Source: Tilletia caries (Eukaryota; Basidiomycota; Exobasidiomycetes; Tilletiales; Tilletiaceae). Taken from it: a stretch of DNA of 64,000 bases. Position 1 is the stretch's first letter, and each line of letters begins with the position of its first letter. A program made the position numbers and the translations under genes. The stretch is taken from contig JALUTQ010000024.1 of assembly GCA_032718865.1 (NCBI GenBank), forward strand, positions 543,501 to 607,500. The letters run 5' to 3'. Of the stretch, positions 1-12,000 are shown piece by piece. Below the pieces are notes generated by a model. That model was not told where the DNA came from. It saw nothing but the letters and a program-made list of their open reading frames with translations, and did not search any database.

Positions 1-1612
1 AAAGGAGGTCTTCGCGCCAGTCAAGGTGAGTCCAGTCCTGCCTCGCCTTACACACCCTCACACAAGATGCGCTGAATCAACCTCGCCCCGTGTCCTGCCC
101 ACAGAAATTCACCTCGCTCGGCTCACAAATCGGCGCCGAGCGTCAAATCTCCATGGTTCGCTTCTCCCCAGACTCCTCCCTCCTCGCCACAGGCGCCTGG
201 TCAGGCTCGCTCAAGCTGTGGGACATCCCCTCTGCGGCGGAACGCCGAACGCTGCGGGCGCATAATGATAAAGTGGGTGGGATCGCGTGGCATCCCCGCG
301 CTACGCTGACGCAGAGTGCGGGTAGTGTTAACCTGGCGAGTGGGGCGGGCGATTGTAAGGTGTGTTTGTGGAATTTGGAGAGGTGAGTCTTTTTTTTGGA
401 AACCTCCTGGTGAGGGGTGTGAGGACGTGATACACAAGGCCGTCTGACCTTGGCTTCTCTCTCTCTACAGCGACCGGCCAATACATACTCTCAAGGGTCA
501 CACTGCCCGTGTCTGCAGAGTCGCCTTCCATCCTTTGGGCTCCTACCTGGGCTCAGCCTCATTTGATGGCACGTGGAGATTATGGGATATCGAGACGCAG
601 ACGGAACTCTTGTTGCAGGAGGGACACAGCAAGGAGGTCTATGCTATCGAGTTCCAGGACGACGGCGCGCTCTGTGCAAGCGGGTGAGTTTCAGTGTCCA
701 AAGTGCTGAGTTTCACAAAATGCTGAAGAATTCATTCTTCGAAACGCATTGTTACAGCGGTCTGGACGCCATCGGACGCGTCTGGGACATGCGAACCGGC
801 CGGAGCGCCATGGTCCTCGACGGCCACAGCAAGGAAATCCTCTCGCTCGACTTCAGCCCGAACGGGTACCAGATCGCCACCGGCTCCGGCGACGACACCA
901 TCCGGATCTGGGACATCCGGAACCTCAAGAGCGTCTACACCATCGCTGCCCATCGGTCCTCGGTCTCGGACGTGCGGTGGGTGCGGAGCGAGAGGGAGGG
1001 TGGGCGTGGGGCTGGGGTTACGAGGGATCGGGTGGAGTTGGATGAGGAGGGGAATGTGCTCTCGGTCGGGCTTCTTGGTGATGGAGAGGGGGAGCAGGGG
1101 GACGTGAAGCCTCGGATCAAACTGGAGACGAACGGAGATGGGGATCACATGGATGTGAAAAGGGAGGGTGGGGACGATGTCAAGCCTGGGTGGAAGACGG
1201 AGACCACTGCGATGTTTGGGGGCGGGGACAGTAAAGGGGCGGTGGCGTCCGGCGCTGCGATTGCGAGGACGGGCTTGCATCTGGTCAGTGCTGGGTTTGA
1301 TGGGATGGTCAATGTTTGGAGTGCGGACGATTGGCAGTTGATCAGGAGTTTGGGGAGCAATAATGTCAAGGCGGCCAGTGTGGATGCAAGCGCAGGTGAG
1401 TTAGCCCCCCTGGCCAACCAGCTTCAAGTGATTCCTTACAGTTGACTCATATCTTGTTCAACCACCTCGCAGACGGACAATATCTGGCTAGTGGACAATC
1501 AGATCGTACATTCAAGGTACGTTCCTGTCTGGTACTTCTCAATTGCTGGAAGTCTTGTGATACTGACGTCTGTTTACTCTTTCCCTTTCGACAGCTTTGG
1601 GGCGTCTTATAG
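1..1612 (+). CDS. PRP4: U4/U6 snRNP WD40 protein Prp4 (5' end outside window)
   Basis: Spliceosomal WD40 protein of the U4/U6 snRNP. Exons read as 1-25, 105-382, 471-683, 758-1395, 1473-1516 and 1595-1612, all with GT-AG borders and continuous phase; stop TAG at 1610-1612. About 404 residues are in the window and cover a full seven-blade propeller, with WD-type blade endings LKLWD, VCLWN, WRLWD, GRVWD, IRIWD, VNVWS and FKLWG. The N-terminal snRNP-binding region lies left of the window. Blade order and the closing blade match Prp4 better than generic WD40 proteins. Blade 6 is split by an insertion of roughly 95 residues (about 990-1275), rich in Gly, Glu and Lys, which I infer is an exposed loop. 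Identity rests on remembered family features. Confidence 0.85.
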
Positions 1613-1955
1613 ATATACCCGTTTCCAACCCTGTCGTGCGTGTGTCCAGACCTGAAGTCCACGCGTTGAGTGAGAGAAGTAAGAAGGGATGCGATCGATG
1701 AGAGATGGTAGCCCATGACGGCAAACGTGATGGAAGATGGTAGTGGGATGACAAGAGGTAAAGGCCGGTACATATACACAAACGGGATCATCGGATCCCG
1801 CGGAGGGGGGAAAGGCAAGGAGCAAAGCAGGTCGCTGGCTCAGTCGAGGTCCATAGACCTGTGCGAGAAAAAGATCGAGCGAGGAGTCAGCACGGCATGT
1901 CGGAATGATGCGAGAAAAACGAGAAAGAAAGCAAGACAGTGTGGTGTGAGGAGAC
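1613..1955. other. Convergent 3' intergenic region PRP4/RLP24
   Basis: Untranslated sequence between two gene ends that face each other. No conserved coding signal was seen. A good donor-like GTGAGT follows the RLP24 stop region on the minus strand, so an extra tiny 3' exon of RLP24 here cannot be excluded. Confidence 0.5.
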
Positions 1956-2672
1956 TCACATCGATTGACCCCCGCCCTTGACAAGCGCACTCTTCGCCGC
2001 CGTTCTTCTCTCCTGCACCTTGACCCGAATCCGCTCCCTGTTCTCCCTCTCCGCCGCCACGCGCTCCTTGTCGGCGCGAATGGTGCCCCGCAGATGTTCG
2101 GCGCGGTTGACCGCGGCCAGATTGGAGACGCGCTTGGCGGCCTTGGTGTTTCCGGCTTTGGCCATGCGGGCCCGGTAGAAGGCTCGTTCGCGGCGGGCTT
2201 TGATCTCTTGGATGCGCTTCATGGCGGCGAGGGTGGCGGCCATGAGGTCGCGGTTGTACCGGACGGGGACGTTTCTTCGCTTCTCGAACTCGAGTGTAGA
2301 GTCCTGTGAATATTAAGGAATTGGTGGAGAGAGGAGGGCGCGGTTGTCAGTTCAAGTTGCACGTACTGGTAGTGGTCGAGGAGAAAGGGAGCTGTACGTA
2401 CCACGGTCATCTCCTTGCCCGCTGCCTTCCGGAAGGCCTTGGTCCAGCGGACCTTGCGGGGGTTACGCTTCATCTTGAAGTTCTTGTGGCACTTGCTCTT
2501 GCAGAATGCTGAGAGAATGAAGGGAAGATGGACATCAGCTTCCCGCAGAGAATGTGCTCGAGCGGAGCTGGGCGATGTACTCACTGAATACTTTGGAGTC
2601 GCCGCGGACGAACATCATGCCGGAGCCCGGGTAGATGGGCCCGCTGCAGAAGCTGCAGTGGTTGATACGCAT
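1956..2672 (-). CDS. RLP24: 60S ribosome biogenesis factor Rlp24
   Basis: L24e-like placeholder protein loaded on pre-60S particles in the nucleolus and later exchanged for ribosomal protein L24. Exons on the minus strand: 2672-2585, 2508-2402 and 2303-1956; 180 residues, near the family size (about 160-200). The N-terminus has the zinc-ribbon cysteine pairs (CSFC, then CKSKC) followed by the conserved [20 protein letters not shown] block. The C-terminal half is a basic helix rich in Arg, Ala and Glu, as expected for an RNA and Nog1-contacting tail. One oddity is Thr instead of the usual Arg at the exon 1/2 junction (VFTFCKSKC), which could mean a slightly different splice choice. Divergent from the GH128 gene. 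Confidence 0.88.
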
Positions 2673-3336
2673 CTTGAATCGTCACTTGCGCCGGGACTGC
2701 TGTCTTGAGTCGTGGTCGAGTTCGGCGGCGTCGAGAAGAACGACCGTCCCGCCAAATTTTTTTGGGAGCTGAGGCGAAATTTGTGGAGGTTGGGAGCAAG
2801 ATCACGTGAGACAGGACTCACGATCGGGTGTTCGGGCCGCGGACCGGACATGCCGCAGTGCGTCTTGATCTGGACTACTCCCGCCGACTCTGCAGCTATA
2901 TGTAGTTCGTGCTGCACCTCGCTTGGGAGTCCTCTGCGCTCTCTTGCTGTGGATGCGTTCTTTTTTAGGCAGATCGTTTGCTTGGCCTGTGCTTGGCCCG
3001 CACTTGGCCGCGTCGAGTCCCAGAGCGCCAGCGAGGCGCCTCAATCCTTTTTCCCACTGACTGGCTGCCCTCTCGCTCACTGCTCAACTTCCGTGTTTCC
3101 TTCAGCCCCCCCCCCCGCTGATCACTCTCATCCATCTCTCTTCTTGCAGGCCAAGTTGTCCATCCATCTCCATCTCCATTTCCCACTCTCTCGTTGTCAA
3201 GCCTTCGACGGCCATCCACTCACTCCCTCCACTCCCACACTACTCCAGCCCTTCCTGACTCGGCTTCTCTTTTCACACACTCATTCCACAACCTCCAGTC
3301 ATTTTCCCTTCTCTGATTCTCCAGCAGTCTTCAACA
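2673..3336. promoter_or_regulatory. Divergent promoter interval RLP24 / GH128 glucanase
   Basis: 664 bp between two divergently read starts. The right half is rich in C/T runs, typical of fungal promoters and leaders. No defined operator or TATA motif is claimed. Confidence 0.4.
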
Positions 3337-4711
3337 ATGCAGGTCACAGCCGCCTTCACCCGGCTCTCCTTCGCCCTCTTGGTCGCAGTCGCAGCAGTTC
3401 TCCTCGTCACCCCACAGCCGGCAGCAGCCGTTCAGGCCGGATTGCCATGGGGCGCCGATCCTCGCCTGGCACACAAGATTGTGCGAGGAAACACCAACAT
3501 GAAGTGGTACCACAACTGGCAGAATCGCCGTCCCGTTAGCACCCTCAACAAGCTCAACTATGTCCCTACGTTCTGGGGCCAGTCCAAGATCAGCGGGTGG
3601 CACAGTCTGTCAAAGTGGTACAAGCGCCGCGGAAAGCGCCCGAAGTACATCCTCGGCCAGAACGAACCTGACGTGAGTGACTTGACAACTGCGACTCATC
3701 ATAACTTCAAGTTGAGATTACTCATATGTATACCTCTGTCCCCTTCCATCCATAATTCGGCTGCATACAGGTCCCGTCCCAGTCCAACACCTCACCCAAG
3801 GCTGCTGCGCGGCAATGGATGAAGGAGTTGCACCCTTGGCAGCGTCGCGGCAGCAAGGTCGGAAGTGCTCAGATCTGCTGGGACACCACCAACTGGCTTG
3901 ACCCTTTCCTCAGTCACCTCCGCAAGATGGGCGGTAAGCCCCATTTCTGCGCTGCTCACTACTACGGATCCCCGACCGACATGGGCCGCTTCAAGAAATA
4001 CGTCCGTCGGGTCCGGAGCACCTGCCGCAAGCACGGTATCAAGACCGTCTGGCTCACTGAGATCGGCGTCATGGCATCGTCTCAGCCCTCGCAAGCTCAG
4101 ACAAACCATTTCGCCCGAGAGGTCTTCCGTTGGTTGGACACCCAGAAGTACGTCAAGCGGGCGGCCTGGATTGGTGTTTTCAAGTACGGCGAACCCTACG
4201 ACGGTGTAAGTCTCCTTTTCTCCCCCTCGTGTCCATCCAGATGCCCAGTCTTCTCATTCCGATTTTCTTTGGATCAATTTTACAGTTCATGTCTCGCAAG
4301 AATGCCTTCTTCAACGGTGACGGATCCCTCCGCTCCCTCGGCCACTCATTGGCCTACGGCCGACTGAACCGCCGCCAGCTCGAACGTCTCCCCAACTCCC
4401 ACGCTCTCATCGCCGAGCACCTCTCAGAGAAGAACGGCACCCTCGCCGACGCCCTCGCACCCCTCGACGACCCTCGCGGCCAGACCGATCTCGCACCCTC
4501 CGACGACGAGCACGACCCGGAAGACGATGCCTACTGGGATGCCAAGTTCGCCAAGGAGGACGACGAAGATCCGGATGATGATGATGAGCATCTGGATCTG
4601 GACCAGGTCGAGGATGACGATGATGCCTTCGGCGATGGCTTCTTGGATGACTTGCCGGAGGTGGATGATGATGATGATGACGAGGACGACATCATTGCGC
4701 CGAAGGCTTGA
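3337..4711 (+). CDS. Secreted GH128 (Asl1-type) beta-glucanase with acidic tail
   Basis: Predicted cell-wall beta-1,3-glucan hydrolase. Exons 3337-3672, 3771-4205 and 4286-4711, about 398 residues. A signal peptide (ALLVAVAAVLLVT core) opens the protein. The GH128/Asl1 fold follows with conserved blocks: NMKWYHNW, YVPTFWG, the GQNEPD motif (Glu110, likely acid/base), HYYG, and WLTEIG (Glu209, likely nucleophile). The C-terminus departs from the family: after the catalytic domain comes a tail of about 85 residues dominated by Asp and Glu, including runs of 4-6 Asp coded by GAT/GAC repeats. The tail may bind cations or wall polymers, but that is speculation. It is followed on the same strand by another secreted glucanase gene (GH16), suggesting a local wall-remodelling pair. 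Confidence 0.85.
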
Positions 4712-5919
4712 TGAGGCAGCACCGTGCCCTTTCGCCCTTCCCGGAACTCAACTCTGCACCAACAATGGCAACACCCAACAACGGCAACACCCAACATCGA
4801 CTCCATTTCAAATTTCTCTACTTCTGTTTCCGGTTCCCTCGGGCAGTTCAGTCAACACGGACTCGTTTCTGCAAACCTTTCTCAACACTCTGCCGGCCAG
4901 AGAGGATCCTTACATTATTGATTGCATAGTCCCACGGTGGCTATGTTTTCGTATGTATCTGCTTCGTATTAGCTTTCTTCCCACAATCATTTTCGCTTCG
5001 TTTCCCGCTTCTTGCTGTTTCCCTTGACACAGATCACGGCTTAGGAGCCATCGAGCGTGTCGACCTTCTGAATCGGTTTGTACAGCGGGGGCCGCTCCAG
5101 GGTCTATAACGCTTGGCTTGGAGCGCAAGGATGGACAAGAGAGAGAGGGACGAGGGCAAGGGAGGGCTTCCCGGCTTCCTTCGGATCTGCCGAACGTCTC
5201 GGTGTTTGCGCAGTGTTTGGGCCGCGGTTGGGAAGATCCGACCGGCGGCAAGCGTGAAGCGGTACCGTTCGCACGTGGCTAAGCGAGCGACGATCATGCG
5301 ACGATCATCGTCCTCCACCCTTCGTCCCTCACTCTGTCTCCCGTTCTGTCCTCTGACAAGGAACCTTGATGACACCAAATATGGGCCAGAATAACCAGAT
5401 ACACGCAGGCGAGGTCGCTGGTGCCTGGTCCCCGCTCGTATCCCGGCCGCCAGTAAGGAATCGCCTCGTGCCTCACGCCTTGCAGGCAGGCTCTCGGTTG
5501 GGCGGTGTCGAGTGTTGCGTGATGGCTCGTACGACGTACCCTTTCTTCTTATTCTCCCAAAGTGGGCAAGTGGCTGATAGCGCTGACCCTTTGTTCCTTC
5601 CCAGAGTCCCTTTCTCCAACGCTCCCGGTACTTAAGATCCCTTGTCCCGCTCACCTCCTTCAGCCCCGGTTCCCCCATCACAGCATCACCGCCCTCCTTG
5701 CAGATTCCCCTCTTCTCTCACCCTTCGCAGCTTCTGATCTACTCAAATACCCACCATCTCCTCTCCCTCGGAAACGCATTTCTGTCCCCCCTCAACATAC
5801 AAGGAACTGTCTCCCCCTCAAGCACACAAGGAACGCAACTCGCTGGACGCTGACTCACTCATTACTTCGGATTCTTCCCTCCCCTCCCAACCGTGCTCGC
5901 ATTTCAGGCAAAAGCGACC
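4712..5919. other. Intergenic 3' / promoter interval between GH128 and GH16 genes
   Basis: 1.2 kb. The first part is presumably GH128 3' UTR. The last 300 bp is C/T-rich like an upstream leader of the GH16 gene. A 215-codon minus-strand open frame (5034-5681) has no domain, motif or splice logic and is treated as chance. Confidence 0.4.
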
Positions 5920-7071
5920 ATGCAGCTCTCCACCACCCTCATTTTCCTCGCCCTCGCGTCGTCTTCCCTCGCACTCCGGTCACCCGGCTTCAGGGATCAC
6001 AGGCTCTCGAAGGGCGCCATCCTCGAGGCCCAACGGGCTTCGAACGCCAGTCTCGAACAGCGCTCGGGCAAGTACAACCTCATCAAGTCCTACGAAGGCA
6101 AGACTTTCTTCAAGGACATGATGTTCTTCACCGGTAACGATCCGTCGCATGGATCTGTCGACTACGTCGACCATGACACTGCCCACGAATCCGGTCTCAT
6201 TGGCATGATGGACGGAATGGCCATGATGCGCGTAGCACCGCACCATTCGGGCATACATCGGAGTGTCAGGCCCTCAACAGACATTTCTTTCACTGAGGGT
6301 CTCATTATTCTCGACGCGATGCACCATCCTACGGGCTGTGGTACATGGCCGTCATTCTTCACAGTCCCCATTGATTCCAACTGGCCAGAGGTGAGTGCAC
6401 GCTGACGTCGCTCCCGACCAGAAGTGAGTAGCTGACCCTTTTCATGAATCGCTCTTTCGCAGGATGGAGAGATCGACATCATCGAGGGCGTCGGCGGCAT
6501 GAACCGCAACAAGTACAGCATCCACACGACCGCCGGCTGCCGGGTTGTCCAGGACCAGATGATCATGCACGCCGCTAAGCTCACCGGTGGGCAAAATTGC
6601 GACGCCGAGGCTACCTCCGACGAAGGCTGTGCCATCAGCGGTACCCAAAACGGCGACTTCGGTGTCGAGTACAACGCGAACCACGGCGGCGTTCACGTTC
6701 TGGACTGGCATCACAAGACTGGCATCAGGATCTTCTTCTTCCCTCGGGGCTCGATTCCCCAGGACATCGAGGACGGACATCCCGAGCCGAACAGCTGGGG
6801 CTCACCTCGGGCTGCATGGCCGGCAACACACTGCCCGCCGGACCAGTTCTTCAAGAAACACACGGGAACATTTACCTCGACACTTTGTGGAACTTGGTCT
6901 GGGAACGACGCCGTCTGGCACGGTACCCAGCCAGGACAGCAGAAGAGCTGTGCTGCCCATACCGGGCACGATTCCTGCGAAAGTTGGCTCAAGTCAGGCA
7001 AGGCTGAGATGGACGAGGCATACTGGCAAATCAAATCCCTCAGAATATATCAGATCACCCGCCGTCATTGA
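5920..7071 (+). CDS. Secreted GH16 endo-beta-1,3(4)-glucanase
   Basis: Glycoside hydrolase family 16 laminarinase-like enzyme acting on cell-wall beta-glucans. Exons 5920-6390 and 6463-7071, about 359 residues. ATG 5920 is chosen because it opens a clean signal peptide (MQLSTTLIFLALASSSLA). The GH16 active-site motif DGEIDIIEG straddles the start of exon 2, giving nucleophile Glu160 and acid/base Glu165. Other family blocks are present: CGTWPSFFT before it, HTTAGC after it, GIRIFFFPRG, and a C-terminal strand SLRIYQ. Six or more Cys in the C-terminal third suggest disulfides of a secreted protein. The size is close to fungal MLG1-like GH16 enzymes (about 310-360). It could take part in wall loosening or in host/plant glucan degradation; the sequence does not decide. 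Confidence 0.9.
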
Positions 7072-7388
7072 GCTTCGGAGCTCTTACCCCCCAACTGTAC
7101 ATAATCAACAATATCCCCCTGGAGGGCTTTATTACCAACTTTGCAACGCGATTTACTTTCCTTTCGAGGTCTCTGTTCTGAAGACGCTCTCGTCCCACCA
7201 TCCGGGACAGGTGCAATCATCATAATCCTTGTCGTATCCCCGAATGGCTCTGACTCGCTGTCCTGTGTGAACCTCGTCCTCCTCGGAGCTTTTGTTGTGA
7301 GAGAGGTGATGCTGAGCCAGAAGAGATGCGCAGGACCATCACCTCGCCTCCAACTCAACCGTCCCACCGTCGATAGATAGAAGCAGCG
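7072..7388. other. Intergenic, GH16 3' end to FMP32 promoter
   Basis: 317 bp between same-strand genes. No coding or RNA signal seen. Confidence 0.4.
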
Positions 7389-8542
7389 ATGAACACGATC
7401 AGGACCTCAGCATCTGCCGCAGTGATGCGCGCAGCGACTCCAGCGTTTGGAACAGGAAGATCGCAGACCCCGGCCGCGCGCACGCTTTTACTGCAGGCTT
7501 CGCGTCCACTCTCAACATCGATACACCTCTCCGAAGCGGCGACGAGAAGAACGGCGCCAGCGTCTCTGTTCGCCTCCTCGCTCTCGAAACTTCCCACTCA
7601 TCGCAGTGCGCGCCCAGATTCCTCCTCCTCTCGGTCCTCCCCCTCCTCATCTCCTTTCCACACCAGCGCCCTCACGCCCTACCACTTCGACACGCACCAC
7701 TTCGTCCGGAGATTACAAGATTCTGGTATGGAACGGCCCCAGGCCGAGGCGCTCGTCGAATTGCTTGCGGACGTGATTGATGAGAGCATTCGGAATCTGA
7801 GCGAGGGGATGGTCGCGAGGGAAGAAGGCGAGAAGTGGAGATACACGCAAAAGGTGAGCCTCATACCCAGTCCTACTCCTCCCTCTCCCTCGCTTCTCGT
7901 GAAGTCGCGCGCGCCAATGGCCTCATCATCTCACCGCTGAATACGGTTTTCATTTCCTTCTGTTTGCCAGGTCGATTTCGCAAGGCTCAAATCTGAAATC
8001 CAGCTGTTGGAGCGCAACGACTTTGTTCTCATGAAGACGGAGAACGAGCGACTGATGGCCGATGTTGAGAAGCTCAAGCAGCGTCTCCGGGAGGAGATCA
8101 CGCGCACAACGGCCGGTGTTCGTCTGGATCTGAATCTAGAGAAAGGTGCGTGACCCCCCCCATCATGATCCTCCAGAGCTATCCCCTCCAATCATCTGTC
8201 GATGCAGAGCAAAACAGGGGCGCCCATTCTGACTCCTCATTGACCTTTGCATTTCGACAGGTCGGATCAGGGATGAATCTTCCGTTCACGCACTCAAGAT
8301 CAAGGAAGTCGACACTCGGATCGAGACGGAGATCGCAGGATTGAGAACAAGTATCCAAAGCGCCAAGTTCAATGTCTTGCAGGTGAGCCTTTGTCCTTTT
8401 CCACCCGTCCAGGTCCCTTTTCTTCTGGAGGCGCACGAATGCTGACAGTCATGTCACATCTGCCTCAACTCTGCAGTATCTGGTCGGTGTGGCCACAGGT
8501 GCTGGCGCCCTGCTGTTGGCATACCTGCGCATGTTCAAGTAG
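7389..8542 (+). CDS. FMP32: Mitochondrial coiled-coil protein, DUF1640 (Fmp32/MCUR1 family)
   Basis: Inner mitochondrial membrane protein related to yeast Fmp32 (cytochrome oxidase assembly) and animal MCUR1. Exons 7389-7853, 7971-8145, 8261-8382 and 8477-8542; 275 residues. The N-terminal 100 residues are Arg/Ser/Ala-rich with few acids, a mitochondrial targeting sequence plus linker. The DUF1640 core starts at FDTHHFVRRLQDSG and continues through ADVIDESI. A long coiled coil (LKSEIQLLERNDFVLMKTEN and onward) leads to a final membrane segment YLVGVATGAGALLLAYLRMF at the very end, as is standard for the family. The extended N-terminal low-complexity stretch is longer than in yeast. Confidence 0.88.
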
Positions 8543-9082
8543 AGCCCGTGTATTCCCAATACCTTCCAAGAATCAAGATCGGTGTACAACAACAGCTATC
8601 CATATACCTCTCCCATCCAGTCTCTACGCCCCCTCGGCCCATCTGCTCATCACTTTCCGAACTCCGCGAGACACGCATCCTGATTCCTGAGGCCTGAGGG
8701 CCTGAGGAAGCAAGGGACGGGCAGGAATTGATGAGAAGAGAAAAGACAAATGTCCAAGAATGATGATCTGCTGCGAAAGGATTACACGAGGACCGGAGAG
8801 GGGTGATAGTGTTTGTTGATGACGTTCAGCAGAGGAGTGAACGTGGATGAGAAGACGATTGAGGTTTGGGGAAAAGGTTGCAGGGGTTCCAGAAGGCGAG
8901 AAAAGCGGTGTGACCAGCTGGGAACAGTCCCTTCCTCCAAAGACCGCGTCCCGGGCACTCTGCAGCCGTGTCATGCGATGGACCGGATTTAGCGCGAGGC
9001 TTCAGTACCCCTTCCAACCTCCCAAGTTCGGCCGCTGATGACCACCAAGGTCCCCGTAGAATCCATGCCGGTGAAGCTCCGT
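8543..9082. other. Convergent 3' intergenic region FMP32/ZDS1
   Basis: 540 bp between gene ends that face each other. Short open frames only; nothing further seen. Confidence 0.4.
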
Positions 9083-12000
9083 TCATCGACGTCGATCCCT
9101 GCTGAGCTTCGCCGCCTCGAGCATGGCAACACTGGCCGACGACCCTGCTAAAGAGAGTGACCCAAGTCCAGCCCCAGCCCCAGCCCCAGCCCCAGTTCCA
9201 GACCCATTACTACTGCTCCTGCTCGAACCCGCACCTTCGTTGATCGAGGCCAGCACATCGGCGGTCACGCTGCCGGACCCACCTAAGTCCAGGTTCGAGC
9301 TCGTGCTCGTGAAGTCCAACGAGCCCAACGTCCATTTGTCAGCGGAGGTGCCGCCGCCGACAGGCGACTCGCTACCATTCCGCCGCGAACCGCCACCGCT
9401 CGATGAGGGTCCGTTATTGCTGAGCCCTTTGCCATCCAACACGACCCCACCTCCGTTCCCGTTCCGACCCGTCGAGGACGTCCGTGACTTGCCAGGCGAT
9501 AAAGGACCCGTGCCACTACCTGTAGGCGGCGCCGTCCTGAACGACTCAGCCGTCCCCGTGCTCGATTGCGAATTGGCCGACTCGTGGGACCGACCCCCTG
9601 CCGACGGCGGTCGTTTACCCTGGGCCGCATCACCCGCACGCCGGAGCACGGTGTCCTCCAGACTGGTCGACCGCTGCATCTCGTACGGCAGCGAAGGTGG
9701 CGACGTCGGCACCCGTGAGGAGGACACGGTGGCCGTCTGCCATCGTCTGGCGGTCATAGGCGGCGATCGCTGGGATGAAGGTGAGACGCCCTCTCGAGAT
9801 GCGCTTCGGGTGTGATACTCCGGGTGCCTCGGGCTGGAGCTGCCGTATGGGGCCGAGTCGTAACTAGTCGAATGGCCGGGCGGATCACCACGAGAGCCTT
9901 CGACCGGATCACTGCTACGATCCCGCCTTGACGCCATACCCGCATTAGGACCCCAGGCCTCAGGTGACTGTGCCGTCGGCGAGAAATAATTCGGGTCACT
10001 GCGTCGCTCAGCGCTGGCGGGACTGCGGCTCCGCCTTCCGCTGGACTCTGGCCCGTCAATAGGTGATGCGGTAAGGTGCGGAGACGTTGCCCCCGGGCAC
10101 GACGGGTTCGAATATGCCCGGGAGTTGAGCCACAAATGGTCAGCAGCCGTCGTGCCAGGCGGCTGAGACGGCGCACTCGATGTCCAGGGAGACCCCGATC
10201 CTTGCTGGAACGCACTGCCCAATCTACCACCCTGTCCATCACCAGAAGTTCGCGTCACGATGGCCGGAGCGATCGGCGCGGTGCTGGCAACCACGCCCCC
10301 GTACACGTCCAGATTCAGATCGTTCTGCTCCCCCCAGACGTCAGACCCATTCCTCCCCACAGCATCAGCCAGTCTGGTAGTCGATGAGCCCGCACCTGCG
10401 TCCCCCGAGGACGACATGCCCTCACTGCTCCCATCAGGTCCCATCCCAGACTGACCTGAGCTATACTGGCGATGCGAACCCATCAAGCGCGGATCGACAA
10501 CCTGCCCCACAGCAAGCTCATGATGCGCAGGCCTCGACGCGGCATCCGCCGACGCAGAGTACTGATGACCCTGACCTTGGTGCTGCTGCTGCTGCCCTAC
10601 CCTCGCAGCGTCCGCCGACGAAGAATGGTGATGGCCCGGGCCCTGACCCTGACCCTGACCCTGCGCGTTCGAGTGCTTCTGGTGCTGCTGAAACTGCTGA
10701 ACGTCCCTCTGCAGCGCCATATCATCCTGCAGCTGTCGATGCTGCTTCCCATACCCAGCAGCAGGTATCGGCATCTCCGCAGCCGTCCGAGCACCCGGCG
10801 GCGCGCGGTTGGCCTTGGTTAGATGTCCACGTTTGCCCTTGGACGCGCGTCCTGCGGGCTGTTGTGTCGCTATTTGTTGCTGTTGCTGCTGGGAAGATGC
10901 CGCGGCTGTGGGGTCTACCATTTCTGATGCCTGGTTTACGTCCACGCCGGGCCCCACAATGCCATTTGGCTGTGGACCTGAAGCACCTTTGCCGTTCTGA
11001 CCATCTGGCCCAGTCTGAAGATTGCTCGCAACGAGGTCAGTGTCTTCTGATTTCATGAGCTGAGCAGAACTGATCATTGGGAACTCACTGCAACACCATT
11101 CGCCTGCCCGATACCAGCCCCGACGCCGCCCGAGTCGCCTTGTATCTGCTGAGACGGTGACGACTGCACAGAGGCCTGTGATTGTGACTGTTGTTGCCCT
11201 GCCTGCCCCTGCTCTTGTTGTTGCTGTTGCTGTACCTGCTGAGCATTCTTCCCTTGCTGTTCGGTTTGTTGTTGCTGCTGTTGTTGTACCCGCTGAGCCT
11301 GTTGAGCCTGCTGGTTCTTGTTGATGATCGACAAGTACCAGAACATGAGGTTGGAAATCAGGACCTGCTCGTAGAGCGGTCGACGCGGATTGGCCAGTTT
11401 GATGTGACTCAGCCTGTACACGGCGCGTTCGATGTGAATCGGGTACCGATTCGGGCCCATCGTTGACAGACCTTGCGCCTGCCGATCAAGCAGACTACCA
11501 GCCGTTATCTGCGGCCCACCCAACTGGACCCGCTGCACAGGTCCGCTCGCATAGTTGCCCCCTCCAGCGCCATCATCCGCATTCTTCTTCTTGCTGAACA
11601 AGTTCGAAAGGAAGTTGGACGACTCTGTGCTGTCCTTCTCCTTCTCTTTCTCCTTCTTCTTGCTGCTCTTCTCCTCCTCGTCCTTCCCAAGCCCGAACCA
11701 CGACAGTCCAAAGCTGCCCTTCTTCTCCTTCTCCTTCGCTTTGGCCCCCAGCGGAGGCGCCACACCCGGAGGACTGGACTGGGCCGACGGTGATTGTTGG
11801 GTGAATTGGGGAGGTATGGCCGTGGCGGGCGAAAGCTTCGGAGCGACGTACTGCCCTGGTTGAGCTTGACCTTGACTGGAAGGCGATCTCTCGAAAGAAG
11901 GTGTCGACGGCACCCGCTGAATGGGCACAGGAGTGATGTGGCCCGCCTTGTTGAACGAGTCGGTCTGAGGCCACGGTATCTCATTGGGAGATTCGGCGGC

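Noticed and set aside
5034..5681. 215-codon minus-strand open frame between the two glucanase genes
   Set aside because: No motif, no splice logic, Arg-rich composition expected from GC-rich antisense sequence; lies in 3' UTR/promoter sequence.
9123..9815. 230-codon plus-strand frame rich in (PA)n
   Set aside because: Exact antisense shadow of the Gly-Ala repeats of ZDS1 exon 3.
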